Program-made: the position numbers and the translations under genes
Shown here: piece by piece, positions 24,893 through 37,500 of the stretch
Layout of the letters: every line of letters starts with the position of its first letter
How positions within the stretch are numbered: position 1 is the first letter of the stretch
Assembly: GCA_036874045.1 (NCBI GenBank)
Contig: CM072338.1
Location: forward strand, 16,452,501-16,516,500
Direction: 5' to 3'
Source: Cymodocea nodosa
Taxonomy: Eukaryota > Streptophyta > Magnoliopsida > Alismatales > Cymodoceaceae
Length of the DNA stretch: 64,000 bases
The notes under the pieces: generated by a model
The model's database searches: none
Told to the model about the DNA's origin: nothing
The model's input: the letters and a program-made list of their open reading frames with translations, nothing else

Positions 24893-26627
24893 TCAAGCAC
24901 AGGGGGGTGGGATCTGCGTCCCGCTGTAGCGCACGAGAGCGTTCTTGCAGTCGGACGTGGCCTTGAGCCCTCCGGCGACGTCCAGGTGGACGTCGTGCAG
25001 GTTGATGTTCTGGCACGGGATGCCTTCGCTGCACTCCAGCGTCACCGCCACCGGCGTCAGCGACGTGCCCCTTATGTTCCTGAAGAAGATGTTGCTGATC
25101 TCTACCCGGGAAGGCACCTTCCAGGCCCAGATCGAATCAATAATCAATCAAGGTTGTTACGAACGTACGTAGGTAGGTAGGTAGTCGACGGAAGAAGAAG
25201 AAGGAAAGGAAAGGAAGCTCACCGCATCGGGGCAGTGGTCGTAAGGGCAGTAGGTCTGGTCGATGATGATGGGGTTGGAGACGTTGTTCATGAGGATGTT
25301 CTCGAAGGTCATGTTGGTGGCCTTGATGCTCCCCGGCGAATCTGCCCACGTCTTGATCCTCAGGCCATTCTGCGTACCGGTGAGCACGCTGTCCTTCACC
25401 ACCAGCCCTCTCACGTCCTTCTCGTATGGGTACCTTCCCAAGCTTCCCACACTGCACGACCACCAACACCATCGGCGGCCGGAGAACATTAAGGGAAGAA
25501 AGAAAGAAAGAAAGGAATCCGTTGTTGGGTTCAACGTTGTGCACCTGATGCCGTGCCCCGGACCGCAGGTGACGCCGCTTATGGAGACCTCGGAATTCCC
25601 GTGGCCGATGGAGATGCAGTCGTCTCCCGTCCCGATGGCGGCGCCGGAGATGTCCACCCCAGTGGAGCGCTCGATGTGGATGCCGTCCGTGTTGGGGCTG
25701 TCGCCGGGGGCGCTGATTCGGACGCCGCTGACGTTGAAGTTCTTGCATTCCACAACTGCGATGTGGAAGAATTTGCTGTTCAACGACGTTATGCCCTTCA
25801 CGGACACGTTCGTCGAATGCACGAACTTGAGAGACTGGATTCATACGCCGAAACAAGCCATCCTTATGAGTTTCATCACAGATTGAAGATAACAACAAGA
25901 GCTAGTTAGGGTTTCGTTTGATTAATTAATGCAGGACGTCATACAACGGGGAGGATCTTGCAGTTCTTGTTGGTGTTGCATGTGTTGTAACGCCAAGCGG
26001 CAGATCCCCGGCCGTCGACGGTGCCACTTCCAGTGAGAGTCAGGCGATCCAGCCAACCAAACTGCAGCCAATCGTCTTCGTACCTGCGTAAGTTGGTCGA
26101 CGCCTTCAAGTGGCCCTGCACTTATCAAATGTACCTTGGCTTACGACCAAAACGTTGGGAACACATTCACGAACGGGAATATATATATATATATCGAACG
26201 GTTGGTTGCCTGCAGTTGGAAGGTGATGGACAGAGCATTCTTGCAAGGACCCCTGAACTTGAGGGGTCCGATCAGGTACGTCGCGTTCTGGACCAAGAGA
26301 CCCACATCCCCATCCGCCGCGCACGCCGCCTTCCACATGTGCGCAAACGCCTGCAGCCCAAAACAGAGGAACCAACCGTATGTACGAAAGGGCGCGGGCA
26401 ACCACCGGAAACCTAAGAGACCATCATTAATGGTGGAGGCTAACCTTGGTGTCGTCGGACTTGCCATCTCCCCTTGCACCGAAGTCCTTCACGTCGAAGG
26501 AGTTATACTCGCCGGTGCCATCTTCTTCTTGCCTCTGCCCGAGACCCGAACGACCCAACAAGCAGACGAACGGGAAGAGGAGGAGGAGCAGAAGCTTCAT
26601 CAGTCTCCATCCCCATCCCAATCCCAT
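24893..26627 (-). CDS. Polygalacturonase, GH28 family (6 exons, 412 aa)
   Basis: A secreted pectinase that hydrolyses alpha-1,4 bonds of homogalacturonan in the cell wall. Minus-strand exons in coding order: 26627-26445, 26350-26210, 26115-25945, 25834-25545, 25451-25223, 25117-24893. The sum is 413 codons with stop and all phases agree. The N-terminus has a hydrophobic signal peptide (KLLLLLLFPFVCLL, residues 11-24). A second Met at residue 10 could be the true start. The next part carries FDVKDFGARGDGKSDDT, the usual start of plant GH28 enzymes. Catalytic motifs are all present: NTDG (214-216 region), TGDDC with Asp236/Asp237, GHG with His259, and RIK at 293-295. Eight or more Cys follow family positions. 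The intron after exon 2 seems to use a GC donor (CAG then GCAACC); the others are GT-AG. Exo and endo activity cannot be told apart from sequence. Confidence 0.93.
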
Positions 26628-26639
26628 CGTCTTCTTCGC

Positions 26640-26884
26640 CGGCGCGGAGGCTTCTCCTCGTTCGCTCGCTTCTTCTTCCCCGACGGTGACGGTTACACGG
26701 TCGGCTTTAACTTTGCGAGGAACAAAACATAAGAGTGGGAAACCAATCAAGCCCGATGCATCGATATTACATTGGGCCGGGTCCCACCGAAATGAATACA
26801 TATACTTTATGGAAAAATTGCAGAAAAAGCACAACATGCTTCGTAATTTACACTGGATAATGTGCGTGTACGTATATATATACG

Positions 26885-26916
<32 letters not shown>

Positions 26917-26984
26917 AATATATATCACAATAATGACCTTTTTTATTCGATCTTATAACAAATGATAGGAATCGTTATTGCTGT
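26640..26984. other. Upstream region of the polygalacturonase gene
   Basis: Probable promoter and leader of the minus-strand polygalacturonase gene. It includes TA-rich words and a GA-rich microsatellite at about 26885-26917. No firm TATA box can be assigned because several TATA-like words occur. Confidence 0.4.
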
Positions 26985-27640
26985 AAAACATTACCCCCTG
27001 TCCAAGCCAATTTTTGAGATATCTCAAAATTTTTTGCACAACCTTATAATGATATTTTCATCTAAATCTTCATACAAGAATACATTATTAATATCTAATT
27101 GACATACGTTCCATTTATTTAATGGCAACTAAAGATAATAGGATTCTAGTAGTGGTGTGTTTAACTATAAGTACAAATGTTTCGTTATAATTAAAGTAAT
27201 TAATTTAGCTCTATACCCTTCTATACTAACATCAACTCTATTTTTAACTTTATAAACTCATTTACATCTAATAGATTTTCTATTGTGTAGGAGTTCAGTT
27301 ATTATCATGTAAAGCTTGTAATTCCTTCTCCATGGTTTCTACTTGGTCAAAATTCCGGATGACATGCTCATGATCCTCTGATTCCATGATAATAGTTTTG
27401 TTATTTTCTATATGAGTGAAACAAACGGTGATTGGAAACACAATTAACCTAAGAATGTGCAGTACAAGTTTGTGGAACAACCATAATCCTTGAGATAAAA
27501 GAGGTGATCTACTTCCCTCCTAGCTCTAGGCCCAAGTACTTTTAAGTTCCATGAGGACAGTATTCTTGAGGCGTCCATAATTTCTGGTTCAATGGCTAAA
27601 GCAGGATTCTCATTTTGTTGGCCAGGCATATCAACTCACT
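26985..27640 (-). mobile_element. Ty1/copia reverse-transcriptase fragment
   Basis: Minus-strand words match the N-terminal part of a copia reverse transcriptase: an ALHDNN start, a KWVYK-like region, a YKARL-like region and a LYEDLDE-like region, in that order. No LTR was seen on either side. The fragment is broken in several places and old. Confidence 0.55.
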
Positions 27641-28030
27641 CCGCTTCTTTCAAAAAATATCATATCATAGTTGAGTTGCTTTTGATGAAGCAATGGAAAT
27701 GGGATGTTATTGTTAAGTACATGAGTTGGTAGTTTATTGATTAGATAGGTGACGGTAAGGAAGCTTAAAATCAAAGGTATTTTACCATACGGTGAATTGA
27801 ACTTCTTAAAAAAATATAAAATCCATAATGTTCATGAATATCAAGGATGCTAAAAAATAACGTCATTTCTATTTAGCCAAAAAAATCCAAAACATGACAA
27901 CAGCCATGGAGAACCAAACAAGTTTTTTTTGGAAAGAAAAACTTAAGGTTAATGGAGGAAGAATGGATAAATCATACCTTGAAAAGGAAAAGAAAGAATT
28001 CACCACAGACAGAGAAATTAAAAAGGAGGC
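27641..28030. other. Intergenic DNA, nothing recognised
   Basis: AT-rich sequence between the copia fragment and the hydrolase pseudogene. No open frame of note and no repeat structure seen. Confidence 0.4.
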
Positions 28031-28036
28031 CCTTTT

Positions 28037-30300
28037 TTGAGTTTTGTTGTAGGCCGTTGCCGCATCTCTACCTTCGCCACCGTCCATCTCACGTTCTTCT
28101 TACCCACTCCTCTCTGTGACACGCCTCTCCCTCCTGCCCCTTTCCTCTCCTCTTCTCCTGCGGAGTCCGCCACAGTCGATGCCAGCGACGGCGTCAAGCT
28201 CCACTCCAAGCTCTTCAATCGCGCGGATCTCAGGACCATCATGGTGGTCTTCCTCGCCCACCCATACACGGCCCTCGGCGGCCTCCAGGGCCCGCTCAGG
28301 GGAATCACCACCGGCCTGGCCGAGATTGGGTACTTGGCCATCACCTTCGACACGAGGCAATCTGGTAAATCCTCCGAAAGAGTTTTTCTCATGGAGTTCG
28401 CCGAGATCGGCGATCTCGTTGGTGTTTGTCGATGGGTCGTTGAGAGCTTGGGTCCTGAGGGGTCATCTTGATCGGGTCTTCCGCAGGTATAAAGTTTCCT
28501 TTTTACGAGTTTTTGGCACCCTTTTCGGTTTTCTTCCAAATTCTTCGTTTGCGTGTTCTACTGATCTGGCTTTTGATATTTGAATTGCTGATTTGGAGTA
28601 AGGGATGGTCGTCGGTTTATTAGGAGGTGGGTTTTTTCCAAATTGATGATTTAAAGTTCGTATCTTTTTGGTGGGTTTGACGACTGGTTTACTATTTTGG
28701 GTACCATGTGATCTTCTGTTGTTACTTTACCAGCGGAGCTATAGAGTTGCTATTTCTCACAGGAAGTGCTTGTGAGATGATGCTTATAAACTAGTGATTT
28801 TGTAAATTTCTTAGCGTGTATTGTGATTTATTCTGGGAATGGGTTATTATTCTGCCATATACTGAAAGAGGCGGTGCTTCGTCCAATCTGTATGGTTGTA
28901 AAATCGCGTTGTTTCTTTTCTTTTTTTAACTGGTAACGTTCAGGCACAGGTACTCCGTGCCACTTCATTTCTATTCCATGAGTTTTCCATTCGTCTCGTT
29001 ACCGAGAAGCTGAGGTTATTGAATTGTAGTAGCTCTAGAGAAGCGATTTGTTGTTCTTCCTCTGATTTCGTAATGATTCAAGGATGGATTTTATTAAAAT
29101 GGATTTTCTTAGGTAAACCATGTGAGATCTTACCGTGAAGCTGGAGTTTTTGTCTCTTTGTAACTTCTTTAGTTTGCCTCAGTTGAAGATATATATCTTT
29201 ATATTCCATCCTACAAGTGCATATATATCTGTAAATGAAGAGATATCTGTGATTAATTCTTTTTTCTGGCTTAAGAAGTAGACAACTGCTTAATTGTTGG
29301 TTCTAGCGATTAACTTCTTAGATTAAGCAAATTGTCTACAGGTTTAACTTTTTAATAAATCGTGTTATGAATTGCTTAAGGCACGGGTTGACAGGATCAA
29401 GGATCTCTTTAGCCTGCTATCAATTTCTAGGTCAAGTTTTCAAAGAAAATTCTTGTGGTGATATGCATATAGGCATCCAAGTGAAGGAACAAGGACGATT
29501 TATGTTTTGGAAATCTTGCTACTTTCTTTGACCGATGGATTTTACTACCGTAGTGCACTGAAAGGCATTTCCTTACCCTTTCTAGTCTTCACGGCATATG
29601 ATAGGGGTTTCCAACTCTCAAAATCAGTGGTTCCCTTGGTTGGAAATGATGGGTGTGAAGCGATGGTAACAGGTGAGGTTGATACCCTTTGCAGTCTTGT
29701 TACCTTCCACAGCTTTGTCTTCCGCCTCCTTGTTCAGTCATGCTTCCTTAAATTTCCTTAGTTGTCACAATACACAACATTGGCCGCGTTAACGCAACAA
29801 ATCTTGCAGCATGTTTAGGTGTAATCATGTGGTGAATTGTTTCTTTGCATATTCTTTCAAGTCTAGATTGTTGTTTAGGCCATGCCCAAAAGACATATCC
29901 CACATCTGTGTATGATTTCCCACCTTCATTGAGATGTTCCCATAAACGTGTATACCGATGCTTTCCTCCCGCTAACTAGCATCCTAATGGAATGAAATAA
30001 ATAAAATAACCTTCTGAAGCAATATTTGGGGCTGCTACAAAAGTTCTAATTGATTGACGAGTTTAATTTTTCTTCTTTGCTATTTTGCTCTAGGGTCTGC
30101 AGTTAGATAAATTAGCAAGCATCTTGGGATACCCTTTCGGCTTGACAGCGCGGTCAATTCACCTCACCTCGGAAGGCACCACCAGGTCGTCCTGCAGTAC
30201 GCGAAGCCAGAGCTTTGAGTCATGGGTACACACCCAAGATGGATGATTCACAGGCGGAAATCCATCTCCTGGAGTGCTTCCATCACTTACAGGTGCAAGG
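28037..30300 (+). pseudogene. Alpha/beta-hydrolase family gene, decayed
   Basis: The first exon (about 28130-28490) reads ASDGVKLHSKLF, VVFLAHPYTALGGLQGPLRGI and LAITFDTRQSGKS, as in plant alpha/beta-hydrolases of the HPY/GG type. The reading then needs a one-base shift near 28462 to reach ILIGSSAG, the nucleophile elbow (GSSAG), which ends at a good donor (28491). There is no in-frame ATG before the conserved part. A second exon from about 30094 has SAV, then a gap, then GYPFGLT, HHQVVLQYAKPEL and VMGT in three different frames. At least three lesions plus loss of the middle (API region) make this a pseudogene. The lack of a start codon argues against a simple sequencing error. The intron of 1.6 kb holds one chance-like open frame (29507-29761). 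Confidence 0.75.
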
Positions 30301-30785
30301 TCCTTCGCACGATCCTCGGATGGTCGTTCTTTTATCATCGGCTTTATTCCTGATTGGACACGGTGGTCTTGTTTATGATTACAAGCTCAGAAGAAGGATA
30401 TTTTGTCAGCTAAAGGTACCCCACTCTTCGTAGCCAATCTCTGTTTTTTTCATTCTCACCAGATATACGCATGGAAAAAACAGTTGTTAGACTGAGTAGT
30501 AGCTTCAAAGAAATCGTTATCGTCTCAAATATGTGAAGTTGTGTGGTACAGGATGATGATGGCCCAGAAGGGAAAGAGGAAAACAACGACGAGACGAAAA
30601 TGGATGACTGCCCATCTTATCAGTCACTGCTCCACAATGAGGTTGCCTTCCCAAAAATTTTAAGTTATAGCAGAGTTGCTTATGGCAGTGGATATGAATG
30701 GAGTTGTGAATAAAGTCAGCCTTTTTCTGTACGTACCATCGGAAGGGTCGTAGCTTGAAATGGCATTTCGGCACAATAGCAGGGG

Positions 30786-31487
30786 CTACATATCATCTCC
30801 ATCCTCGCCATCTTGCCTGTAGTCGGATGGAACGCCCCCAACCCTAGTCATCCGATTTCCATCTAAGCCTTCCCTACCGTCCACAGCCATGTTGTCCACG
30901 TACCCTGCGGAATTCCGGTTTCTCAACCCTTTTTCTGGGTCCGTATGCTGGAGATCACCCTCACCTGTTACATGGTAGAAGAAAGCCGTTAGATATTTTT
31001 CATACAACATGGAAGCATTTTCTGTGACCAAATCCACTCGCCTCACCAAATCTTCCAATGCATCAGCTATGCAGATTGTAAGACCAAATACATGTCAAAC
31101 AATACAAGGATGATTTCATGTCGATCAACGGTGTTTCGTAATTCCACTTGTTATTTCAATTTCGAAGATGGAATTCTAATAATCTCAATTGTACACATAA
31201 CATGAGAATTCTGTTTACAAGAATATCAAGGTGTCGACCGCTATACATTCAACTAGAACAGTGCTATACATTGAACCATGGCCAATGCAACACTACAAAC
31301 CTGAAGACGCCTATGATTACCACCCACTGGACTCGAATAATTCTAGCCATCCCTTTTTTCGTAATCGGTTTTTACGAATTTCTATATACCATAGAGCACC
31401 TACAAAGGTAGAATTATTTTTACAAAAGAGACGTGAACTGAAACATTTCATTGGTGAAGAACCAGCAACGGTTGTTTCCATGGTTTA

Positions 31488-31530
<43 letters not shown>

Positions 31531-34500
31531 AGAGATTGACGCTTGACAGCATGGTGAGTGGGTATTAGTCAGGCCTATTAGTATTTACCACTTTCACCAT
31601 CTGATGCATCAGCAAGTCTTGCAATGGCATCGATTAGGTTCTGTTCATGATCCTGCATGAATTAACATTCAACCATTATACAATATAATGAATTCATCAC
31701 ACCTAAAAAGAAAATATTTGCAGCAGCCAAGCAGGATATTCTCACTTTCAACGTTTTCTTTGCTTTATTGACTTCCACTGGATCAGGATGACTCAAGCTG
31801 AAAATCTTTTCAACCTGCAAGCCGTTAGCGTTTAAAAATTCTAGAAATCATCCGTTACGTGCCAAGTCATAGTGCCCTCTTTCATCAAAACAATTCGGTG
31901 AATTATTTTGAACCATAATTTTGTACCTCTTTGATCAAAGTATCAGTGTGAAGTAATTCAATTTCATCGGCGCCCTTTTTTCCAATTCCATTATGTGATG
32001 GAGGGAAATCCTTCTTAGAATGGTTCTTCAAGGACCCTCTACCTCTGCCTCTACCTTCGATAGCACCACCCCTTCCTGTTGCCTTTTTAAGTCCCCGAAC
32101 AGCTCCTCCACGACCTACACGACGAGAGAAACCTGGATCCTCGCCTTCCCATCGAATGTCATCAGGAGAAATCTATTACCAAATATACAAAACCGAAGCT
32201 ATGATCATGAACAACCACACCACTGTAACAGAAGGGAAATATCTTGGTAAGTATATATCATGTTCCGTCCCACAAATGAAATAGCTAATCCTGGTACTTG
32301 CAGAAGATCTTGGTCAATTAAATGTCAAGATGCAGTATACCAAAATGACATATCAACTTAAGTACATATTTTCAATGCAATAGAAATTGGTTGGATTCCA
32401 TTAATATTCTATATATCAAGAAACTTGGGAAAATTTCAATGAAAAATAAAAAACTAAGAGAATAATCCACTTAACATTAATTTTATAAAATTATTTATGT
32501 ACGAAAATAGCTAAAATCACATAATATCTTGTAAAGTGGAAATCGCACAATATGGATAGGAAATTAAATTTAAAAAAATTTTAATTAAGTTTTCTGGAAA
32601 AAGGTATAAAATAAAAATAAATACATAGATAAAATCATCATTATTACCAAAATAGTTTTTCCAAACCATTTTTTCAAAAAACCTAAAAGTTTTAAGCTAG
32701 GAAATGTTTAAACAGCATTCAAGCATTCTTTTTTCTTCCACGCACAACGTCCAACATAACATGCTGAACCTTGTTTCATCTAATGGGCGTACACTCAAAG
32801 AGATTTCTTCAATTAACAGATTCTAAGTAATGAAACATTAAGGATAGTTAAGTGGAGAAAAATGTGTAATTAATTAACTAATCACACGAGATTACAAGAA
32901 ATACAAACAAGGTATCCTTTCACATGTACCCCTGATGTTTACATATATATATATATGTAACTTTGACACTCCTCAAGTTAGAGCAAATATATCTAGCATG
33001 TCCAACTTATTACAAAATCTCTGAAAATCACAACTGGTTAGTCCTTTTGTGAAGATGTCTCCTACTTGCTCCGATGATGAGATGTAAGATACTGGTACAA
33101 TACCACCTATTACGAGATTCCTTACATAATGACAGTCTATTTCAATATATTTAATTCTTTCATGAAAGGCAAGATTTTTTGTAATATATATTGCTACCTA
33201 ATTATCATAATGCATCTTCGTAATAGTAGTAACAAAACCCAATTCAGATAAGAAAAATCTTATTCACATCATCTCACAGCTAACTTTGATGATACTCAAA
33301 TTCTACACTAGATTAATCCTTTTTTAGGAGTTCCTTTTGACATAGGATAGAACCTAAATTACACTGTCTCAATGAACTTGCCTTGTGTATTGCATAAACT
33401 GGGAAAGCAACCCAACAACAAAGGTAACGTTTGGATGTATAACAATTAGATAAATCAATTTCCCAATTAGTCGCTTGTATCTTTTTGGATCTTAGAGAAG
33501 TTCTGTTGTATCATCCCAGAATTAAGGATTTTGTTCTTTTGGGAGTCTTATTTGATTTGTATCACAAAAGGCTAACTTCCTATGGAAGATCTAAAACATA
33601 TTTTCTTTGTGCAAGTCACTTTTTCCTTGGTATAAGTGAACTCTATACCTAAGAAATAGTCAAGTCATCCTAAATCTATATTAGCAAAATGAGTCGCAAG
33701 ATATTCCTTAATGTTGATGATACCAATGGAGTCATCTCCTGTCACAAGAATATCAACATAAACAACAATGACAATATGCTTAGTTGAGGTGTACTTTACA
33801 AAGATTCAGTGATAGTCTTTTTAAAAAGATACAATATTCTCCTTTGAGCAATATATCCAAGAGGTTGTTTCATCAAAATTGTCTCTTGTAAATCATCATA
33901 AATAAATAAGATCTTTACATCAAATTGATGCATCTCTCAAGAGTGATTGATGGCAATGGAGATCAGGATGCAGATGGAATTGAGATGAGCCATCAAAGAA
34001 AAAGTTTTAACATAATCAACCCCTCATGTTTGTATGAATCCTTGAGCAATTAAGCAAACTTCATATCTATCAATCGTAGTATCAACCTTATACTTAATAT
34101 TATAAACCCATCAACAAGTAACCACATGTAAACCAAAGGGACGTGAAACAAGTATCTACATGCCATGAGAAGTAAGAGCTAACATCTCATCCATGGTAGC
34201 CTTTTAATGGGGTACCGGAAGAGCGTTAAAAGAATTCCTGTAAACAAACTTAGATGAAATTTTAAAGGCAAAATTTCAAAAACTAGGTGAGGTGATCATA
34301 GGTAACAAAATGTGAAATAAGATGAAGAGTGTAAGACCTAATATCCTTGTGAAAAGCAATGAAAAGTTCAATGAAGGTGGAAGGACCTACATCTGAGGAA
34401 AGATTGGAGGGTGTTGAGTCAATAGGTGATAGATGTGGTTTTTGATGATAAACCTAAAGTGGCAATGATACTGGTTATTGATCAAAGGATGATAAGATCT

Positions 34501-37500
34501 TATACTACTGTCTAGATGGAGGTGTAGTTGGTGGGGATGAATCTGGCAATGTTGTGATATCTAGAATTGCCATAAGGACAAAAGGAACACTTTCATTAGG
34601 TTCCTTATTGGACTCAAAATACACTGATGACTCAAAAAATGTGACATCTAAAGAGACCAAAAACCAACAAAAAAGAAGACAATAACAATGATAGTCCTTT
34701 TGAGTTAGAGAATACCTAACAAAGATACTTTAAAGATCAAGGAACAAGCTTGTCCCAACCAGATGTAAGGTTGTGAACAAAGGCAATACAACCAAACACT
34801 TGAAGGGTAAAAAGGAGTGAGTCATCACCAAGACATAGGTAGCAAAGAGGAATTTCACCTCCTAATGTATCAGAGTATATGATTTATAAGATAAGTAACA
34901 ATAAGAACAAAATTAAACCACAAGTACAAAAGTAGATGGATATGCATCATGAAGGTACAAGCAAAATTAAGGATGTGTCGATGTTTATGTTTAATAACCC
35001 TATTCTGTTATGAGGTGTGTGTATAGGTAGTTTGATAGATAACCTCCAAAGACTTATAGAAACATTGAAGCACACTTTATTGAAACTCTAAACCATTGTC
35101 TATACAGAAAAATTTGGGAATAGTTAAATGATGATTTTGTATTTTATTAAAGAAAATTTTGATAACATCCATGACACAAAATCAATCTTTTAATAAATAA
35201 ATACACTCAATTGACGTGAGAATAATCATCAATAAAAACAATAAAATACTTGTGACTAAATACTAAGAGATTATGGACAAATCCCTACACATCACAGTGA
35301 ACAAGTAAAAAGAGACTTGGACTAATAAACAAACTCGATTGATGACAGATAACCTGATGATGCTTACATAACTAACATGACTCACAATAAAATAAAAGAT
35401 GAAGCACCAAGGGAGAGTCTGCTGAAGCTTCCAATGAGATGGATGCCTTAGAGCATTAGTCTCATTAACAAAGGCTAAGCACACAAAACCACGATGTAGT
35501 ACATTGCAAACCAATGCTTAAACACCTGTCTTCACTTTACAACTTAATCCAAGTCTCTTCCCCATTTGCAAATACTAAAAAACACAGTGGAAAGGAAAGG
35601 CCACAAAACAAACTAATTGTCCAATAATGGCTCTTATGGAAAGCAAATTTATAGGAAAATCAAGTACAAAGAGGACATCATTCAGTGTCATATTTGAGTT
35701 CACATAAACAATCCCTTGTCTAGAGACATGAAAATAGTGCCCATCAGTGATGGAAATAGATGACACAATGGTAGGATTAGAAAGAGAATGAAAAAGGTGT
35801 TGGATACTTGTCATGTGAGAGGAAGCACCAAAGTCTATAACTTAAGAATCACTCAAAGAGGCCAAAAGAGCAACAATACCTAAGGACGTAGCCATGGTAC
35901 AAGAAGTAGAGTTGCTAGAGGTTTGTTATTCCTTGAATTGTAAAAATTCAGCACAGTTATCTGCTAAAACAAACACAGACTAGGGTACCCAAGCTAAGAA
36001 AACACAACACTAGTTATTCCAAAGGTTGAAGATGAACCAACAGATACATGAGCAACTTCAGGCTTGTCAAACCTTTTCCAACACTTTTTAGACTAATGAT
36101 TGGTGCACCCACAATGAACACACAAAGGGAACTTCTTGTGATCTCTACAGTGTGATTGTCCTTTGACTTATTCTCGTGCAGCTATCTTCAAATGATCAAC
36201 AAATGAACCACACATAGATGAGGAAATCTTCAAGGCCTTAGAAAACATTGACAGTAAATCTGGAACTTGATCGCCCCCTAAAACCTGTGCTTGTAGTTTA
36301 TCTTCCAAGTTAGGATAAAGACTATGAAGAAAGGTAGCCACATATAGCTCATCTTAATGCCTATGGAGAGTTTGTGGATCCATTACAAGATATTGTAGGA
36401 CTTCAAGTTCATCAGTAAGAGTGCAAAAATCAGTGAAGTGATCCTAAAGTGAGCAATCCCCTTGTTTGATCTGGAAAATCTGTTCATACACTTAAACACT
36501 TGAGAGATATTCTTTTCATATATCCATAAGTCATCAGCAAGGTGTCCCAAATTTTTTTAGATAGCCTAAGTATTGTAACACTTCAAGCTATTGAGGGTTC
36601 CATACTATTAGTTAAACCAAGATAAGACTGCAACATCTGCAAGACATCAATTCTTGTAACTTGCATCCTTAGTGTTAGGTGCAAGTTGAGTAACATGTTT
36701 TAGGTGACGATGGACAAGAAGAAAGTTTGTGAAACTATTGCCCAAAGTATGTAGTTGCACCCATTCAATCGTTCAAGAGTACCACTAAGATCTTTAAAAA
36801 AAGTCTGTAGCTTCCATTATGTTGAAATTATGACTTTCAGCATAGAAAATCTTCCAAAATCAAGAAAATAGTGACAATTAAAATGGAAAGAGAGAACTGA
36901 CAGATATCCTAGAAGATAGCAATACGTTCTAACAGAGGAGGAGCCTTGAACATTTGCAAAACAAAAATGCCACACAGGGAGTTTGTCTCTTACAAACAGA
37001 TGCATGGGTGAAGAGATTTGATCCAATGAACGCAAAGGAGTGCATGCCTTTCTCGAGCAGATGTGTGGAAGAGGAGTCAACTTGACAAATGGAGGGTGTA
37101 GACGGCTGTGTGAGATCTTGTCAACAAGGAAGAGAGATGCTTGACCAGACCCAATCACGTATATTCAACCAAAGAGTAGTCGCCACACGCAAAGTTGACA
37201 GAAGTTTTATGAGTCACTGACGGGAGTTTGATGGCTAGAGAGGAGCTCATTGTCATTAGGGTTAGGGCTTGAGAGAGAGAGAGGAGAGAGAAAACTCTGA
37301 TACCAAGTTAAGTGGAGAAAAATGAATAATTAATTCACTGATCACAAGATATTACAAGAAATACAAACAAGGTACTTTTTCACATATACCTCTGATGTTT
37401 ACATATTTATATATATATAACTCTGACAAGGATTATGAAATTGCAAAGAAGACACTTCACTTCAGCCAATGAAGTACAAGTCAGAATAAGTCAAATCTAA

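Larger units (their letters stand above)
32846..37428 (-). mobile_element. Ty1/copia retrotransposon 1, both LTRs kept, internally broken
   Basis: A 4,583-bp element in the 13.7-kb EML intron, in the same orientation as the gene. Two 123-bp LTRs (32846-32968 and 37306-37428) are flanked by the 5-base duplication AGGAT at 32841-32845 and 37429-37433. Next to the upstream LTR is a TGGTATCAGAG primer-binding site (Met-tRNA type, about 37294-37305). Next to the other LTR is a purine tract ending GAGGAG. Internal order fits copia: gag with a CCHC zinc knuckle near 36.1 kb, protease, integrase, then reverse transcriptase and RNase H towards 33.0 kb. The coding part carries many breaks. The LTRs differ at about 14 of 123 positions by my count, suggesting an insertion several million years old. 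Confidence 0.9.

Noticed and set aside
25137-25909. Open frames of 85-250 codons opposite or shifted against the polygalacturonase exons
   Set aside because: They run across the real GH28 exons and introns and lose their frame at each splice site; the GH28 reading explains the region fully.
29507-29761. 84-codon open frame in the hydrolase pseudogene intron
   Set aside because: No family resemblance, no matching splice borders, and AT/T-rich intron-like composition around it.
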